Below, one piece after another: positions 53,451-64,000 of a stretch of 64,000 bases of DNA (position 1 is the first letter of the stretch; each line of letters opens with the position of its first letter). A program made the position numbers and the translations under genes. Below the pieces are notes generated by a model. It was not told the origin of the DNA, ran no database searches, and was given only the letters and a program-made list of their open reading frames with translations. Origin of the DNA: Trema orientale (Eukaryota; Streptophyta; Magnoliopsida; Rosales; Cannabaceae); the NCBI GenBank assembly GCA_002914845.1, contig JXTC01000059.1, positions 967,514 through 1,031,513 on the forward strand, read 5' to 3'.

Positions 53451-53549
53451 GAAACGACTATTCAATAACTAATACTCACTTATTATTACTCACTTATTAT
53501 AAATCAATAAATAGTCGACTATTCAATAACTAAAACTCCGACTATTCAA

Positions 53550-53610
53550 CTTTGGTTTGGTATATTCTCACAAAAAAAAAAAAAAAAGAAAAACCTTTGG
53601 TTTGGTATAT
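53550..53610 (+). mobile_element. Tail-only insertion with 16-bp target duplication
   Basis: CTTTGGTTTGGTATAT is identical at 53550-53565 and 53595-53610. The 29 bp between read TCTCAC, a long A run and GAAAAAC. Confidence 0.65.
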
Positions 53611-54208
53611 AAATAAATAAATAGCCCTCCAAATACTTTCATTTTCCTTATTTTGTTTGTTTGTTGGCTCTAATTTCTGAAGTGGGGTCAAAAAAGGCAT
53701 GCATCACTCCCATTGGTGGTGGAAAAAAGTGAAAACAGAAAGCTTACACATACATAAATCACTATTTATACAAGGCTGCCAATTTAGTAGGTATGTGTTG
53801 GTATTTTTTTTTCAAACTATTAATTTATTATCTAATAATAATTTAACAGTTATAATGACGTGTATAAAAAAAATACGTTAGTAATAATATTTTTCTCTTT
53901 TTTATTTTTTAATATAAAAAAATGTATAATAAATTTTTATTGACTATATTAATATCTATACATAAGTAAAAAAAAAATATTTATTGAATTGGTGTCCATT
54001 ATATAATAATAAAATAAGTATTTAATTACGTGTATATAGATAGAGATAATAGGAAAAACTGTTCTTTTTTTTTTTTTTTTGGTGCTGAAAAATTGTAGAA
54101 CAGGGCACTCTGTTTTTGTTTTTCTTTTTTTTCCCGTTCTGTGTTTACACAGGGACAGTGGATAGGCTTTTCAAGCTTTTGAGCTTTTCCTTGTCTCTCT
54201 CTAAGGCC

Positions 54209-57200
54209 ATGGCTGCTCGGAGACTTTCCTCGGTTCTTTCTCGCTCTCTTTCTCTTTCTCCTCCTTTGGGCTCTCTTTCTCTGCTTCGTTCTCTTGGTAA
54301 AAACCTCACCTTTTCACCTTTTTTTTTTTGGTCACGTTTCGTTTTCTGGCGATGATGATGAAGATTCTTTCCCATAATCCATTTTTGTTCATTTGGTTTT
54401 CCTGAATCCGATTGTGTCTGGGTTTTGGTCAGTTTTTGGAGTTGTTGCTCTATTTTTCTCATTGAATCAAATTTTGTCAGTCTTTCTATGCCTTACAAGT
54501 TGATTTTTATAACCCATCTTTGTCTTCTTCAAATTGTTAGAAATGGTTATCTTTTTTTTGTTAATACTGGAAGGTTTTCTTTTTTATTAGTTTCTTTTTA
54601 CATCGGAGCTTTCTCGGCAGCCAAACAGATACGTAAAAGTATCTTTACTCTCTCTCTCTCTCTCTCTCTCTCTGGCTGAACCGTTTGTTTTGAATGATGG
54701 GTTTCGCTTATCTTGTTTTGATGGTGTAAATAGAATGACCCACTAGGGATGATAATAGAATATACCCAGTTCGATGTATGCAAAAAGAACCATGATTCAA
54801 TTTATTATGCTCCTTCCCATTAGCTTTTAGTAATTAATATACCTCTTTTATTCCCAAAACAAATAAATAAATGTGATCTTCAGGTAGTTCAGTCAGTGGA
54901 AACAGTATAACCAGGTTCAGCACAGCCGCAGCAGCCGAAGAATTAATCACTCCACCTGTTGAAATAACTTATACCAAAAACATCATTAATGGGCACTTCG
55001 TAGATGCTGCCTCAGGTTATTCTCTTTCCTTTGATATATATATATACACACACATATATATTTATATATGTACTCTAGAATTGAAGTTGTTCCATTTTCA
55101 TTTTTCTACATGGGTTTGTTTTTTTTTTTTTTCAATTAAAAATAACAATTACAGAAGGAATGGACTTGTTAAACCATGAGATGGTGAAATGGAGCTAATA
55201 TTGAAATTCATATACAATTGGTGTCAGGGAAAACGTTTCCAACATATGATCCTCGTACTGGAGAAGTGATAGCTCATGTTGCAGAGGGTGATGCTGAAGA
55301 CATAAACCTAGCAGTAGCTGCTGCACGCGAGGCATTTGATGAGGGACCATGGCCAAAGATGTCTGCTTATGTAAGAACTTTCCTCCATTTGGTGATTAGT
55401 ATCAATAATTCTAGACCGTACTATGTTCTTGTCTTGTGCTTTTTTTTGTTTATGAGGTTACCATCTTGATGTTAATGCTTAATACTAAATTTTCTTTTAC
55501 CAAATGTGTTGACCATCAGGAAAGATCACGGATTTTGCTGCGGTTTGCTGATTTAGTCGAGAAGCACAACGATGAGATTGCAGCTCTTGAGACATGGGAT
55601 AATGGGAAACCTTATGAACAGGCTGCAAAAGCTGAGATACCAATGCTAGCGCGCCTGTTTCGCTACTATGCTGGTGAGAGTAATCACTCAAAGAGTGAAA
55701 ATTGATTTGTTTTCTGCTTTTTATTTTATTATTTTATTTTATTTTTTTTCCGGTCAATGATATTCTTTCCTGATATTTTCCAGGTTGGGCTGACAAAATC
55801 CACGGACTAACTGTTCCGGCCGATGGAAATTATCATGTTCAAACGTTGCATGAACCAATTGGAGTTGCAGGGCAGATAATTCCATGGAACTTTCCCCTTC
55901 TCATGTTTGCTTGGAAGGTTGGACCTGCTCTAGCTTGTGGCAACACCATTGTCCTAAAGACTGCTGAGCAAACACCTTTGACTGCTCTTTATGTAGGAAA
56001 GCTTTTCCATGAGGTAGGCTTAGTTAGTCTCTTCTCTCATCATTTTGGTAAATATTATAAAATTTTATGATCTAAACGTATGAACCTTAAAAGGTGGTCT
56101 TGTTATTTGCATGGGTTGCATCATTTACATGATGATGTCTATTTCCCTTGTCAATACTCAGTTTGTTTTCGAAGTCATATACTAACGATCATAAAGAAGA
56201 CCGATTATTTATATTTGTTTCAACCTGTTTGTCTCGTTCTTATTTTTTATATTTGGGCTTATAAAATGTTCGAAATATTAGTTTATTTTCTTTTAGCTAA
56301 GGTCTAATTACCATCCCCTGAAACAGGCTGGCCTTCCTCCTGGTGTTTTGAACATAGTTTCTGGTTTTGGACCGACTGCTGGTGCAGCTCTTGCAAGCCA
56401 TATGGACGTGGACAAGGTATTTTAGGAGAAGTCACATGTAATACTTGTATATACTTGAACAAACTGATTGTTTACATGGCTGTTAATACTTTTTGGAACC
56501 ATCTCCCAGTCTCTCTCCTTTTTTGTTTTTTGTTTTTTTTTTTTTTTCTGACTGTTTTGTTATAATGGTCAAGCATGATATAAATGCTTGTATGCCTATG
56601 CTTCAGTACAATGTTTACTTTTCTATGCTACTAAAAGAATGTATTCTGTCAATTGAAAAAAAAAGGGGAGAGAGAGAGATGATGATCTTAATTTGGGCAT
56701 GTAATCTTCTTAAATTTATTGTCACTTGCAATTGCAGCTAGCTTTCACTGGATCAACAAATACTGGTAAGGTTGTTCTTGAACTAGCTGCAAGAAGCAAT
56801 CTAAAGCCAGTGACATTAGAGCTTGGAGGGAAATCTCCTTTCATAGTATGTGAGGATGCTGACATTGACCATGCCGTGGAGCTTGCCCATTTTGCTTTGT
56901 TCTTTAATCAGGTTTGTTCGTCATTTGTACTCAAAGCTTGTTCGTTCAAATGTGGTTATGTACATTGTACATGTCAGTTTGACCTATTTGGGCTCTCCTT
57001 CCAGGGACAATGTTGTTGTGCTGGGTCTCGCACTTATGTGCATGAACGTATCTATGATGAATTCATAGAGAAAGCAAAGGCGCGTGCTGTGAATCGTACT
57101 GTTGGTGATCCTTTCAAAAAGGGTATTGAACAAGGGCCTCAGGTACTCACCTCCTCTTTCATTTTGGATATGATTTTATAAAGTGATCGGAGAAAAGGTC

Positions 57201-58019
57201 ATGGTTTTTTCAACTTTTTGACTATCCTTGATACTCTTAAGTGGGAGTGTTTTACTTTCTCCTACAATTGATTAACCATTCATTGACCTAATTCAGCAAT
57301 TCCTCATTTTAACCTTGTAAAAATTCGCAGATCGACTCAGAGCAGTTTGCGAAAGTCCTGGGGTACATAAAATCTGGTGTTGAAAGCAATGCTACCCTTG
57401 AATGTGGAGGTGACAGACTTGGCTCCAAAGGGTACTTCATCCAACCCACTGTTTTCTCAAATGTTCAGGTATGTTTTGTCCAGTACTCCAATAACAGCTT
57501 CAAGCAGCACACATGGAAAAAGAATTTGACTTGTCGTGATTGTTCCTCCTGCAAACTATTAGGATGATATGTTGATAGCACAGGATGAGATCTTCGGACC
57601 AGTGCAATCAATCTTGAAATTCAAGTAAGTTACAGAAACTTGATGATTCTATTTCGAAAACAAGACCCTCTTGGGAATAGGATTCACACAATAAACGAAA
57701 ATGATAGTTGAGATTTCCTCTTAAACATATTTTGTTATCTCTCAGGGAGATTGATGAAGTAATAAGAAGGGCTAATACAACCCGATACGGACTAGCTGCT
57801 GGAGTTTTCACCAAGAACATCGACACTGCCAACACCCTGACAAGGGCGTTGAGAGCTGGAACTGTTTGGGTTAACTGCTTTGATGTTTTTGACGCTGCAA
57901 TTCCTTTTGGAGGGTACAAAATGAGTGGTATAGGCAGGGAAAAGGGTATCTACAGCCTTAACAACTACTTGCAGGTGAAGGCTGTTGTTACTCCTTTGAA
58001 GAAACCAGCATGGGTGTGA
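54209..58019 (+). CDS. ALDH2B: Mitochondrial aldehyde dehydrogenase, family 2B (540 aa)
   Basis: Eleven exons: 54209-54296, 54884-55015, 55228-55370, 55520-55673, 55784-56013, 56327-56416, 56738-56911, 57005-57142, 57331-57468, 57563-57624 and 57746-58019; 541 codons with the stop, all GT-AG and in phase. It oxidises acetaldehyde and similar aldehydes to acids with NAD+. Seen: an Arg/Ser-rich presequence ([18 protein letters not shown]) that suits mitochondrial import, [18 protein letters not shown], the nucleotide site FTGSTNTGK, the catalytic Glu region [13 protein letters not shown], the catalytic Cys in [12 protein letters not shown], and [11 protein letters not shown] and [14 protein letters not shown]. 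Length equals that of plant ALDH2B4/2B7 proteins. In plants this type is linked to acetaldehyde detoxification, pollen and fertility restoration (maize rf2). The leader is CT-rich; AATAAA lies near 58067 in the 3' UTR. No defects are seen. Confidence 0.95.
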
Positions 58020-58083
58020 AAAGAGTCTCAGCTCAACTAGTCTTGTATGACTCCATTTTCTGGTTTGAATAAAGAGACTATAC

Positions 58084-58117
<34 letters not shown>

Positions 58118-58804
58118 GTGCGTGTGTGTGTGTACATTTCTGTTTATCCCCAAGCAAAGAAGTTGAGCCATTTTCTTTGGTGATGGAACATTGTTTAGTT
58201 TCAGTTGAGATTTCACCAAAGGTTTATGGTTATATCTTGAATTCTAGTGATGCCAATCTTCTTGCTGTGTCTAGTACCAAACAGATTTACAGAACTATAA
58301 GGCAAAAGATGAGGAAGCAAAACATGATTTTTGCTAGAATTCTTCTAATACTTTGAATAAACCTTGCATTTTTTTAATTTTAGCAAAAAAAATCTTGAAA
58401 TTTCCGGTAATATAAAAAAAATAAAAAATTGGATTATAAAATCCAATCAAATTGGGCATATCAATGATTTGATAAAAATTAGCATGCGAAATGAATCAAG
58501 TGACCAGTTTGCTTTTGGTATACATTATACAGTGTCATGCTATGCTATTCTAGTTGCCAAAAACTAAAATTTGAAACAAAAGGGATGATGTTCTATATTA
58601 AGAAAGTTGGCGTTTTTAGTTGAATATATGAAAAACAGATAAAAAAATAAACAAAATGATTCAAAAATATAAAAACAGCTAAGATAAGTCATCTTATATT
58701 TTTTAATCATTTTTATTTTTATTTCATTCAACTAAAAGATGAAAACTCGTTTAGTCCCAAATTGTGGTGTGTGGTAACGTGAATAACTTCACACCAAAAG
58801 AATA

Positions 58805-58996
58805 AAACACTAAATACAATAAGTCCATATGGGTTATTTCGCGTACCAAATTTTGATCAATTGGTTTGTTTTAGAATCAATTCGATTGAGTTTTAAAGTA
58901 AAACACTAAATACAATAAGTCCATATGGGTTATTTCGCGTACCAAATTTTGATCAAATGGTTTGTTTTAGACCCAATTCGATTGAATTTTAAAGTT
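58805..58996. repeat. 96-bp tandem duplication
   Basis: AAACACTAAATACAATAAGT starts at 58805 and 58901; the two units differ at only a few bases (for example ATCAATTGG versus ATCAAATGG). Confidence 0.85.
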
Positions 58997-59127
58997 TAGT
59001 TTTATTTGATATAATCAGAAACTTAAATTTTTTATTGCTAAAATTTTTTAATAAGATCAATAGATTGTTTGGAGGTAAGAGAAATAGCATTTCAGGAAAA
59101 ACAATTTACTTCAATTGAGCAAGCTTT

Positions 59128-59204
59128 GAAGTGGAAGAAAATGAAATGGTTGCACTAACGAGTAAGAAGTGGAAGAAAATGAAATGGTTGCACTAACGAG
59201 TAAG
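59128..59204. repeat. 38-bp tandem duplication
   Basis: GAAGTGGAAGAAAATGAAAT and the following 18 bases occur twice in direct succession (59128 and 59166), apparently identical. Confidence 0.85.
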
Positions 59205-59859
59205 ACTTAGTTTTCTAGTTAGATACGCTAATTTTTTAGGAATCAAGGTACATTATTTTCTACTTGGTCGTTATTGGGTGGGTCCGAATTATCTTCTAAT
59301 TGGTATTTATTAACTATATAAGAATGAACACTGCCATGGAGCATGATTGACATAAAAGTAACAACTGTATGCCAAAATTTTCATTATTCCCAATTAATAT
59401 TGCAGATAAAAGAGGAAAATTTTTGTTAAAACTTCAATCAAATATATAATAGAAAATCCAGAGGGTCACTACGTTACAGAGAAAAAAGAGAAAAAAATTA
59501 GAAAAAAACCCTAAATATATCCTGTGCAAAAATATCAGAACTGAAAAAAGCAAACCTCATGAATTAAATTTCGTCACTAAAACAAAAAAAACCAATTATC
59601 AAATAAGAATGAGACAAATTGAAGAATAGAAAAAAACCAGTAAGCATGACTGAGAAAAATACCAAGTAACAATTACAGCAACCCATCCCATCTAAAGAGT
59701 CCATTATACATATTCCAACTATACTCGAACAAATTAAGAAGAGTAATGCTATAGCTTATTAGATAATTATAGTTACAATTTAGGTGGACCATGTGAGACC
59801 TAGTTTATTAATTTAGAATGAGAAATTTCATTAAATATGCTCCAAATAAGGGCTATTTA

Positions 59860-62240
59860 CAAGTATATGACTCCCCCAATAATTATTCAAAAAATATGAC
59901 TACACTCCCTTGAAATGACTTAATTACCCTCAAAATATTCCACGTTTTTTTAGTTGCTTCAGACCTAAAAATTTCACTCTTTCTTCTTCTTCTTTCTTTT
60001 CTCTTCTTCCATGCTTCCTCTCAATCTTCAACCCTCAACTCTATAATTTTCTAAAAAAAAAAAGCTAAATCAACGCTATAAAAACTCATGTAAAGGTATT
60101 GGACATAAAAAAAAAAAGATAAAGAGAAGTCTCCACAAGGTGCATTGTAAACCTAAAGAACAAAGAGGAAGTCTTCAAATGGGTAAGTAATTTTTATGCT
60201 TACAAGTTTTTGGTATTGTTTAAAATAATTTACGTATGAATTTTTATGTGTTTTGAGGTTGATTTGCGTCAAAAAAATTGAATTTGGGTCATTTTTCGAG
60301 AAATTACTCTAGCTTGAGGGAAAACCCGCGACATTCATCAAATTTTTCGATGCATTTTGATACAATTTAATTTTTTTTTTCTAGAAAAATTTAAAACAGA
60401 AAATTTCAATGAATTTCGATGGCAATTTGATTATTATTCGATGTAGTATCGAATTTCGATTTTTTTCGATGGTATTTTGATGACATTTCGACGAAGATGA
60501 AATTTGCAGTTTCTGGAAAATAGGGCATCGAGTTGGCATTGAAAATGTTGTTCGATGTTATTCGATACCAGTTCAATAAAAGATCAGTTTTTTTTGTTGT
60601 TTTTTTTTCTTCGGGCATATTTTTATTTATTTATCTCTTAAATTAATCTTTTTACCTATTGTTGATTTCTTACATGTCAATATCATAATGATGTACAATA
60701 GGAATTGGAAATGTATTGAAGAAAAAGATTGTTACCTTTTTAATAGAAAAAGAGTAAGGATAGCTGTTTCAAAGAATATTAGTTACGCAAGTCTTATGGA
60801 CTATTAATATGAGGTTATTAGAGCTGATAAAAGTCGTTTTGATTTAGAACTAAAAGTTCTTTTCAATATGGATGATGTTGTACTTCCACCGACAATCTTT
60901 AGTAATGATGCCGATATCGAATTTTGGCTTGATGAGTATTCTATCTCCATTCAGTACGGTACACCTTTATAACTATGATAAAAAGGTGTCGTCCAAATAT
61001 TGTGACTGAGAGGTATAGTCAAATGTAATCATGTGTGCCTGAAACAACGAAAGATGAAAATAAAGATCATTACACCAAAGTTCAGCTATATGATCCGAGT
61101 CCATATCCTCTGGTTCAACTCACTAATAGTCAAGTTCTGTAAGGATCAAATCACCCATATGCTCTAGCAATTTGTGCTTGTGGAGTGCACATGTACAGCA
61201 TGTGCCTACGAAATTTGTGGAGAAGCATCTTAATCAGTGTCATGAGTTTATCTATCTTATGATTACTGGCGAGAAATAAAAGTGGGGTGTATATTGCTTT
61301 ACCCGAACATGCAAGAATTCCCTTCATATGTAAATATGGTTATTAAAGCATAATGTAGTGTTACTAAATTATATTTTTATTTCTTTCAAACACTTGATTG
61401 GATGTACACTATAAAGTATGTAGTACTTTCATTTTCAAACACTTGTTGTAATGCTTGTTGTCATCAAGGGTATTGTTTGTTATTTTTGTTGTAATGTTAT
61501 TAGTAGGTAATAATTCTTATTTACATAAAATCATCAATGATTTAGCTGTGTCTAGTTAATGGTCGAAATTCTATATTGAAAGTCGTCGAATTTCATCGAA
61601 TTATATCAAACAGGTAATCGAAAATTATCGAAACTAAACCATTAATCTTGCCTAAAAAATGCATCGAAATTTGTTGAAAAAGCATCGAAGGAGCATCGAA
61701 TTGAATCAAATTAGATCGAAGTAGTATGTTCGATGGATTTTGATATCTTACGATGGGCTTTCACTACCATCGAAATGGCATCGAAATAGTGTCAAAATGC
61801 ATCGAACAACATGCATTTAATATACTAGGGAATATGGCTATAATAGAAATTCATCGAATATATAATCGAAAAGCATCAAATTGCATCGAAATTTATTGAA
61901 ATATTCAATGACTGCTGTAACAGGCGCGATAAACACAGTTTTTTGACCTACTGAATAATTTCATTTAATCAAAGAGCATAATTACTATTAATTTTATAAA
62001 TTCATATAAAAAGTTAGCTTCAAATATATAGAATATCATTCAAGGTTCTAAATTATGATACCATAAATCTATACATAATTTCGATCTGAAAAATTTCATC
62101 TTGTCATCTACAACTAAGTCAATAGGCTGAGCAATAAGAAGACACTCTAAATGCTTGATAATGTATACTCCACAATCCTCGCTGCATATTACAAATGGAT
62201 ATAAAATTAGCTTATAATAAAAATTCAATAGAGTTGTAGC
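59860..62240. mobile_element. Decayed Mutator-like (MULE) region with Ulp1 protease remnant
   Basis: Plus-strand bases at about 60770-60970 read KNISYASLMDY, a stop, then YEVIRADKSRFDLELKVLFN and PPTIFSNDADIEFWLDEY, like the N-terminal part of plant MULE transposases. At 60300-60530 TTTCGATG words are dense, and at 61560-61920 the reverse CATCGAAA words are dense, so the two zones are loosely inverted, as in subterminal repeats. Minus strand 62228-62040 reads SEDCGVYIIKHLECLL and FFRSKLCIDLW, the end of a C48 (Ulp1-like) protease, including the DCG motif of its catalytic Cys. Ulp1-carrying MULEs are known in plants. Stops interrupt the transposase part, and the middle of the transposase is not recognisable. 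Whether both pieces belong to one element is uncertain. Confidence 0.55.
62040..62228 (-). pseudogene. Ulp1-like (C48) protease fragment of transposon origin
   Basis: A 62-codon frame with CSEDCGVYIIKHLECLLIAQ, then DDKMKFFRSKLCIDLW. The wording is that of the last exon of plant transposon-borne SUMO-protease-like genes. The His and Asp part of the active site would be further upstream and is not seen. A fragment, not a working gene. Confidence 0.55.
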
Positions 62241-62259
62241 AAATGATTCTATTACTTTT

Positions 62260-64000
62260 TTTTTTTACTTTGTGGCACGACATCGAGGTTGAATCTCCTA
62301 AAGGTAAAATGGTATGGCTTATTTTGTGGGTCAATGTCTACGTTCAAAATATACTAGCGGCTATCGCAGTATAGATTAAGGTGTCGATCCCACAGAGAAG
62401 TAAATCAACAATAAAAGGTAACGAAAAATAGAAAGAAAAACTGAAAATAAAAATAAACTGAGCAATAAATTAAAATAATCACAAAATAATAAATGAAAAT
62501 ACCAATATGAGAAGACAAGGCTTCAAGATTCACTTAATTGCTCGCTTAACTGTTACCAACTTTGATTCCTTTTTATCACTCAATTATATGTTTCACATCC
62601 CAAACACATAACCGGAAAATATGACAATTAAGAACAAATATTAATCTAAAATATTCAATATGAGAAATTCTTCCAATTAAAACCAAAATAATCTATCTTA
62701 TTAGTTATTTAAGATCGATAATATATCACAGAGACAATACTGCAGTAAAAGATCAACTAATAAAACAAATATAATTATAATCTAGTTTAAATCACCACAT
62801 AAAGAAAGCATGACTAAATTTATATGAGAAACTAGAAAATAATATATTAAAAATAAAAATATTGAAGAATTTAACAAACCAAATTTATGAGCGTTGAAGC
62901 ACTCTCAGGAATCAAAGCTGGAAAACAGAGAAATTACACAATTAAGATCATCTTTCTAGCCTCTCTAAAAACTAGCCTGACATCTCACTCATCTCACACT
63001 CTCTCTCTAGAAAAAGCAGAGTTTTCTCTCTCAAAACTGGTGTGTATTTTTTCCTCTCACGTTCAGGGTATTTATAGCTGAGGTTGGAGTGTTGTGCAAG
63101 TTCCCACATCTCTGATGGCGGCTTCTGATTGGTCACGTGATGTGTCAATTACTCACATTTTCCCTTTCTCCCTTTCTCTCTCTTCCCCGTTATTATTCAA
63201 GTTTCTGGGCAGTGAGGTATAATCCCATGCGGCCGAAACAAGTAAGCTCGGCACGAAAATCGCACGTGATTCGCTGGAACAAAAGTCAAAGTCAATAGGC
63301 TGAGGTGGCGGCTTTTCGTTGGACGGAGAATCGGTTGCACGGGATTTCCGAAGCACCAGATCAGACACGGCCTGGTGGACTGCTGCAGTGCTGACGTCGG
63401 TGGGCCCCAGCTGTCGGCTGGCTCAAGACGCGCCCGTCCTCGAGCGTGTACTGCACGCGCCCGCCTGGTTCCTTTTGACCGAGATGGACGGCCGAGATCA
63501 CGCCTGATTTTCTTCTCTCACTCGCGCGTTTTGGGCTTCGTTTTTCCGATTTTTTTTTCTTTTCTTTTTCATTTAACCTAAATCAATAAAATTAAAACAA
63601 AATAAAATAAAATAAATAAATAACAAATCATAATCAAAATTAAATAAATTCCGAATTTAATTAAATAAAACTAAATTATCCTAAACTACATTAAATAAAT
63701 TAAATTAAATACCTAAAATCTAATAAAATTAAATAAAAATTATATCTAAATACTAAAAATCAAATTAACTATAAATAACCTAAATTAAACTAAAATTACA
63801 CAAAAACACACAAAATATTTAAGAAAAAGACATAAAATATTTAAGAAAAAGACATAAATAACTCTACTTTCATAGAGTTATCACACCCCCAAACTTAAAC
63901 TTTGCTAGTCCCTAGCAAAAGAAAAAACCTAAAAGAAAAATCACCAAAATACAACTCAGTTCAATTCTCAAAAATTTTGCCTCAAAAATTTCACATAATA
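62260..64000 (-). mobile_element. LTR-retrotransposon-like fossil, running off the window
   Basis: On the minus strand, GTTTAAGTTTGGGGGTG (about 63898-63882), a purine-rich tract, is followed by TGATAACTCTATG, as at a polypurine tract/LTR border. The segment down to about 62330 contains a GGGATCGACACC stretch often seen in such plant LTRs. No coding domain is visible in the window. Partial, not classified with certainty (Ty3/Gypsy-like is the best guess). A GC-richer patch lies at 63200-63520. Confidence 0.35.

Larger units (their letters stand above)
48850..54115. other. Gene-free AT-rich region upstream of ALDH
   Basis: No gene recognised in over 5 kb. A frame pair near 50674-51012 is not conserved-looking. 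It contains several tail-only insertions (49922-49971, 53396-53450, 53550-53610) and local duplications around ACTATTCAATAACTAA at 53458 and 53519. Confidence 0.5.
58020..59859. other. ALDH 3' flank with local duplications
   Basis: Starts with the ALDH 3' UTR, then (TA)n/(TG)n microsatellite at 58083-58133. After that no gene is seen; two tandem duplications are listed separately. Confidence 0.55.

Noticed and set aside
54051-54097. T run plus GGTGCTG between GAAAAACTGTT and GAAAAATTGTA
   Set aside because: Repeat match is imperfect and A-rich; not strong enough beside the better cases.

Overview
The window is nuclear DNA from a flowering plant, almost certainly a eudicot. It is AT-rich, its genes carry GT-AG introns, long intergenic stretches are full of small transposons and microsatellites, and every recognisable protein belongs to a plant family. 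There are no rRNA genes, CRISPR arrays or prokaryotic operons, and I recognise no tRNA gene.

Layout: (1) the 3' end of an RNA-dependent RNA polymerase 2 gene (RDR2, +) runs in from the left edge; (2) 2982-3524 (-) is an intronless gene for a small conserved plant protein of unknown function; (3) 7833-8872 (-) is a three-exon gene for an RNase III-like protein, NUCLEAR FUSION DEFECTIVE 2; (4) 10272-13093 (-) is a class II trehalose-6-phosphate synthase/phosphatase-like gene with one reading-frame break; (5) 24797-26581 (+) is a four-exon gene for a multi-pass membrane protein; (6) 30115-34977 (-) is an eight-exon spermidine/spermine synthase gene with a probable GC-AG intron; (7) 37473-42774 (+) is a six-exon cyclic-nucleotide-gated channel gene like CNGC18/16, followed by a near-identical copy of its last 338 bases; (8) 54209-58019 (+) is an eleven-exon mitochondrial aldehyde dehydrogenase gene (ALDH2B type). 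These genes do not form one pathway; they are ordinary neighbours.

Between genes lie a 3.65-kb non-autonomous Mutator-like element with a 9-bp target duplication and 208-bp tandem repeats inside (44092-47745), two hAT-type short elements (one with a perfect 8-bp target duplication), two long-inverted-repeat MITEs, a retroposed sequence with a poly(A) tail and a 20-bp target duplication (28216-29048), a decayed MULE region with a Ulp1-protease remnant (59.9-62.2 kb), and an LTR-retrotransposon-like fossil at the right edge. A repeated theme is very short poly(A) insertions of about 15-35 bp between 12-17-bp direct repeats.

Four single-N joins (17706, 20237, 33733, 43263) and one 47-base N run (44538-44584) mark the assembly. 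Three of the four single Ns sit at one edge of a direct duplication, so those duplications are suspected assembly or haplotype artefacts. I found no convincing evidence of an undescribed multi-gene system. The most unusual material is the repeat-filled MULE and the tail-only insertions.
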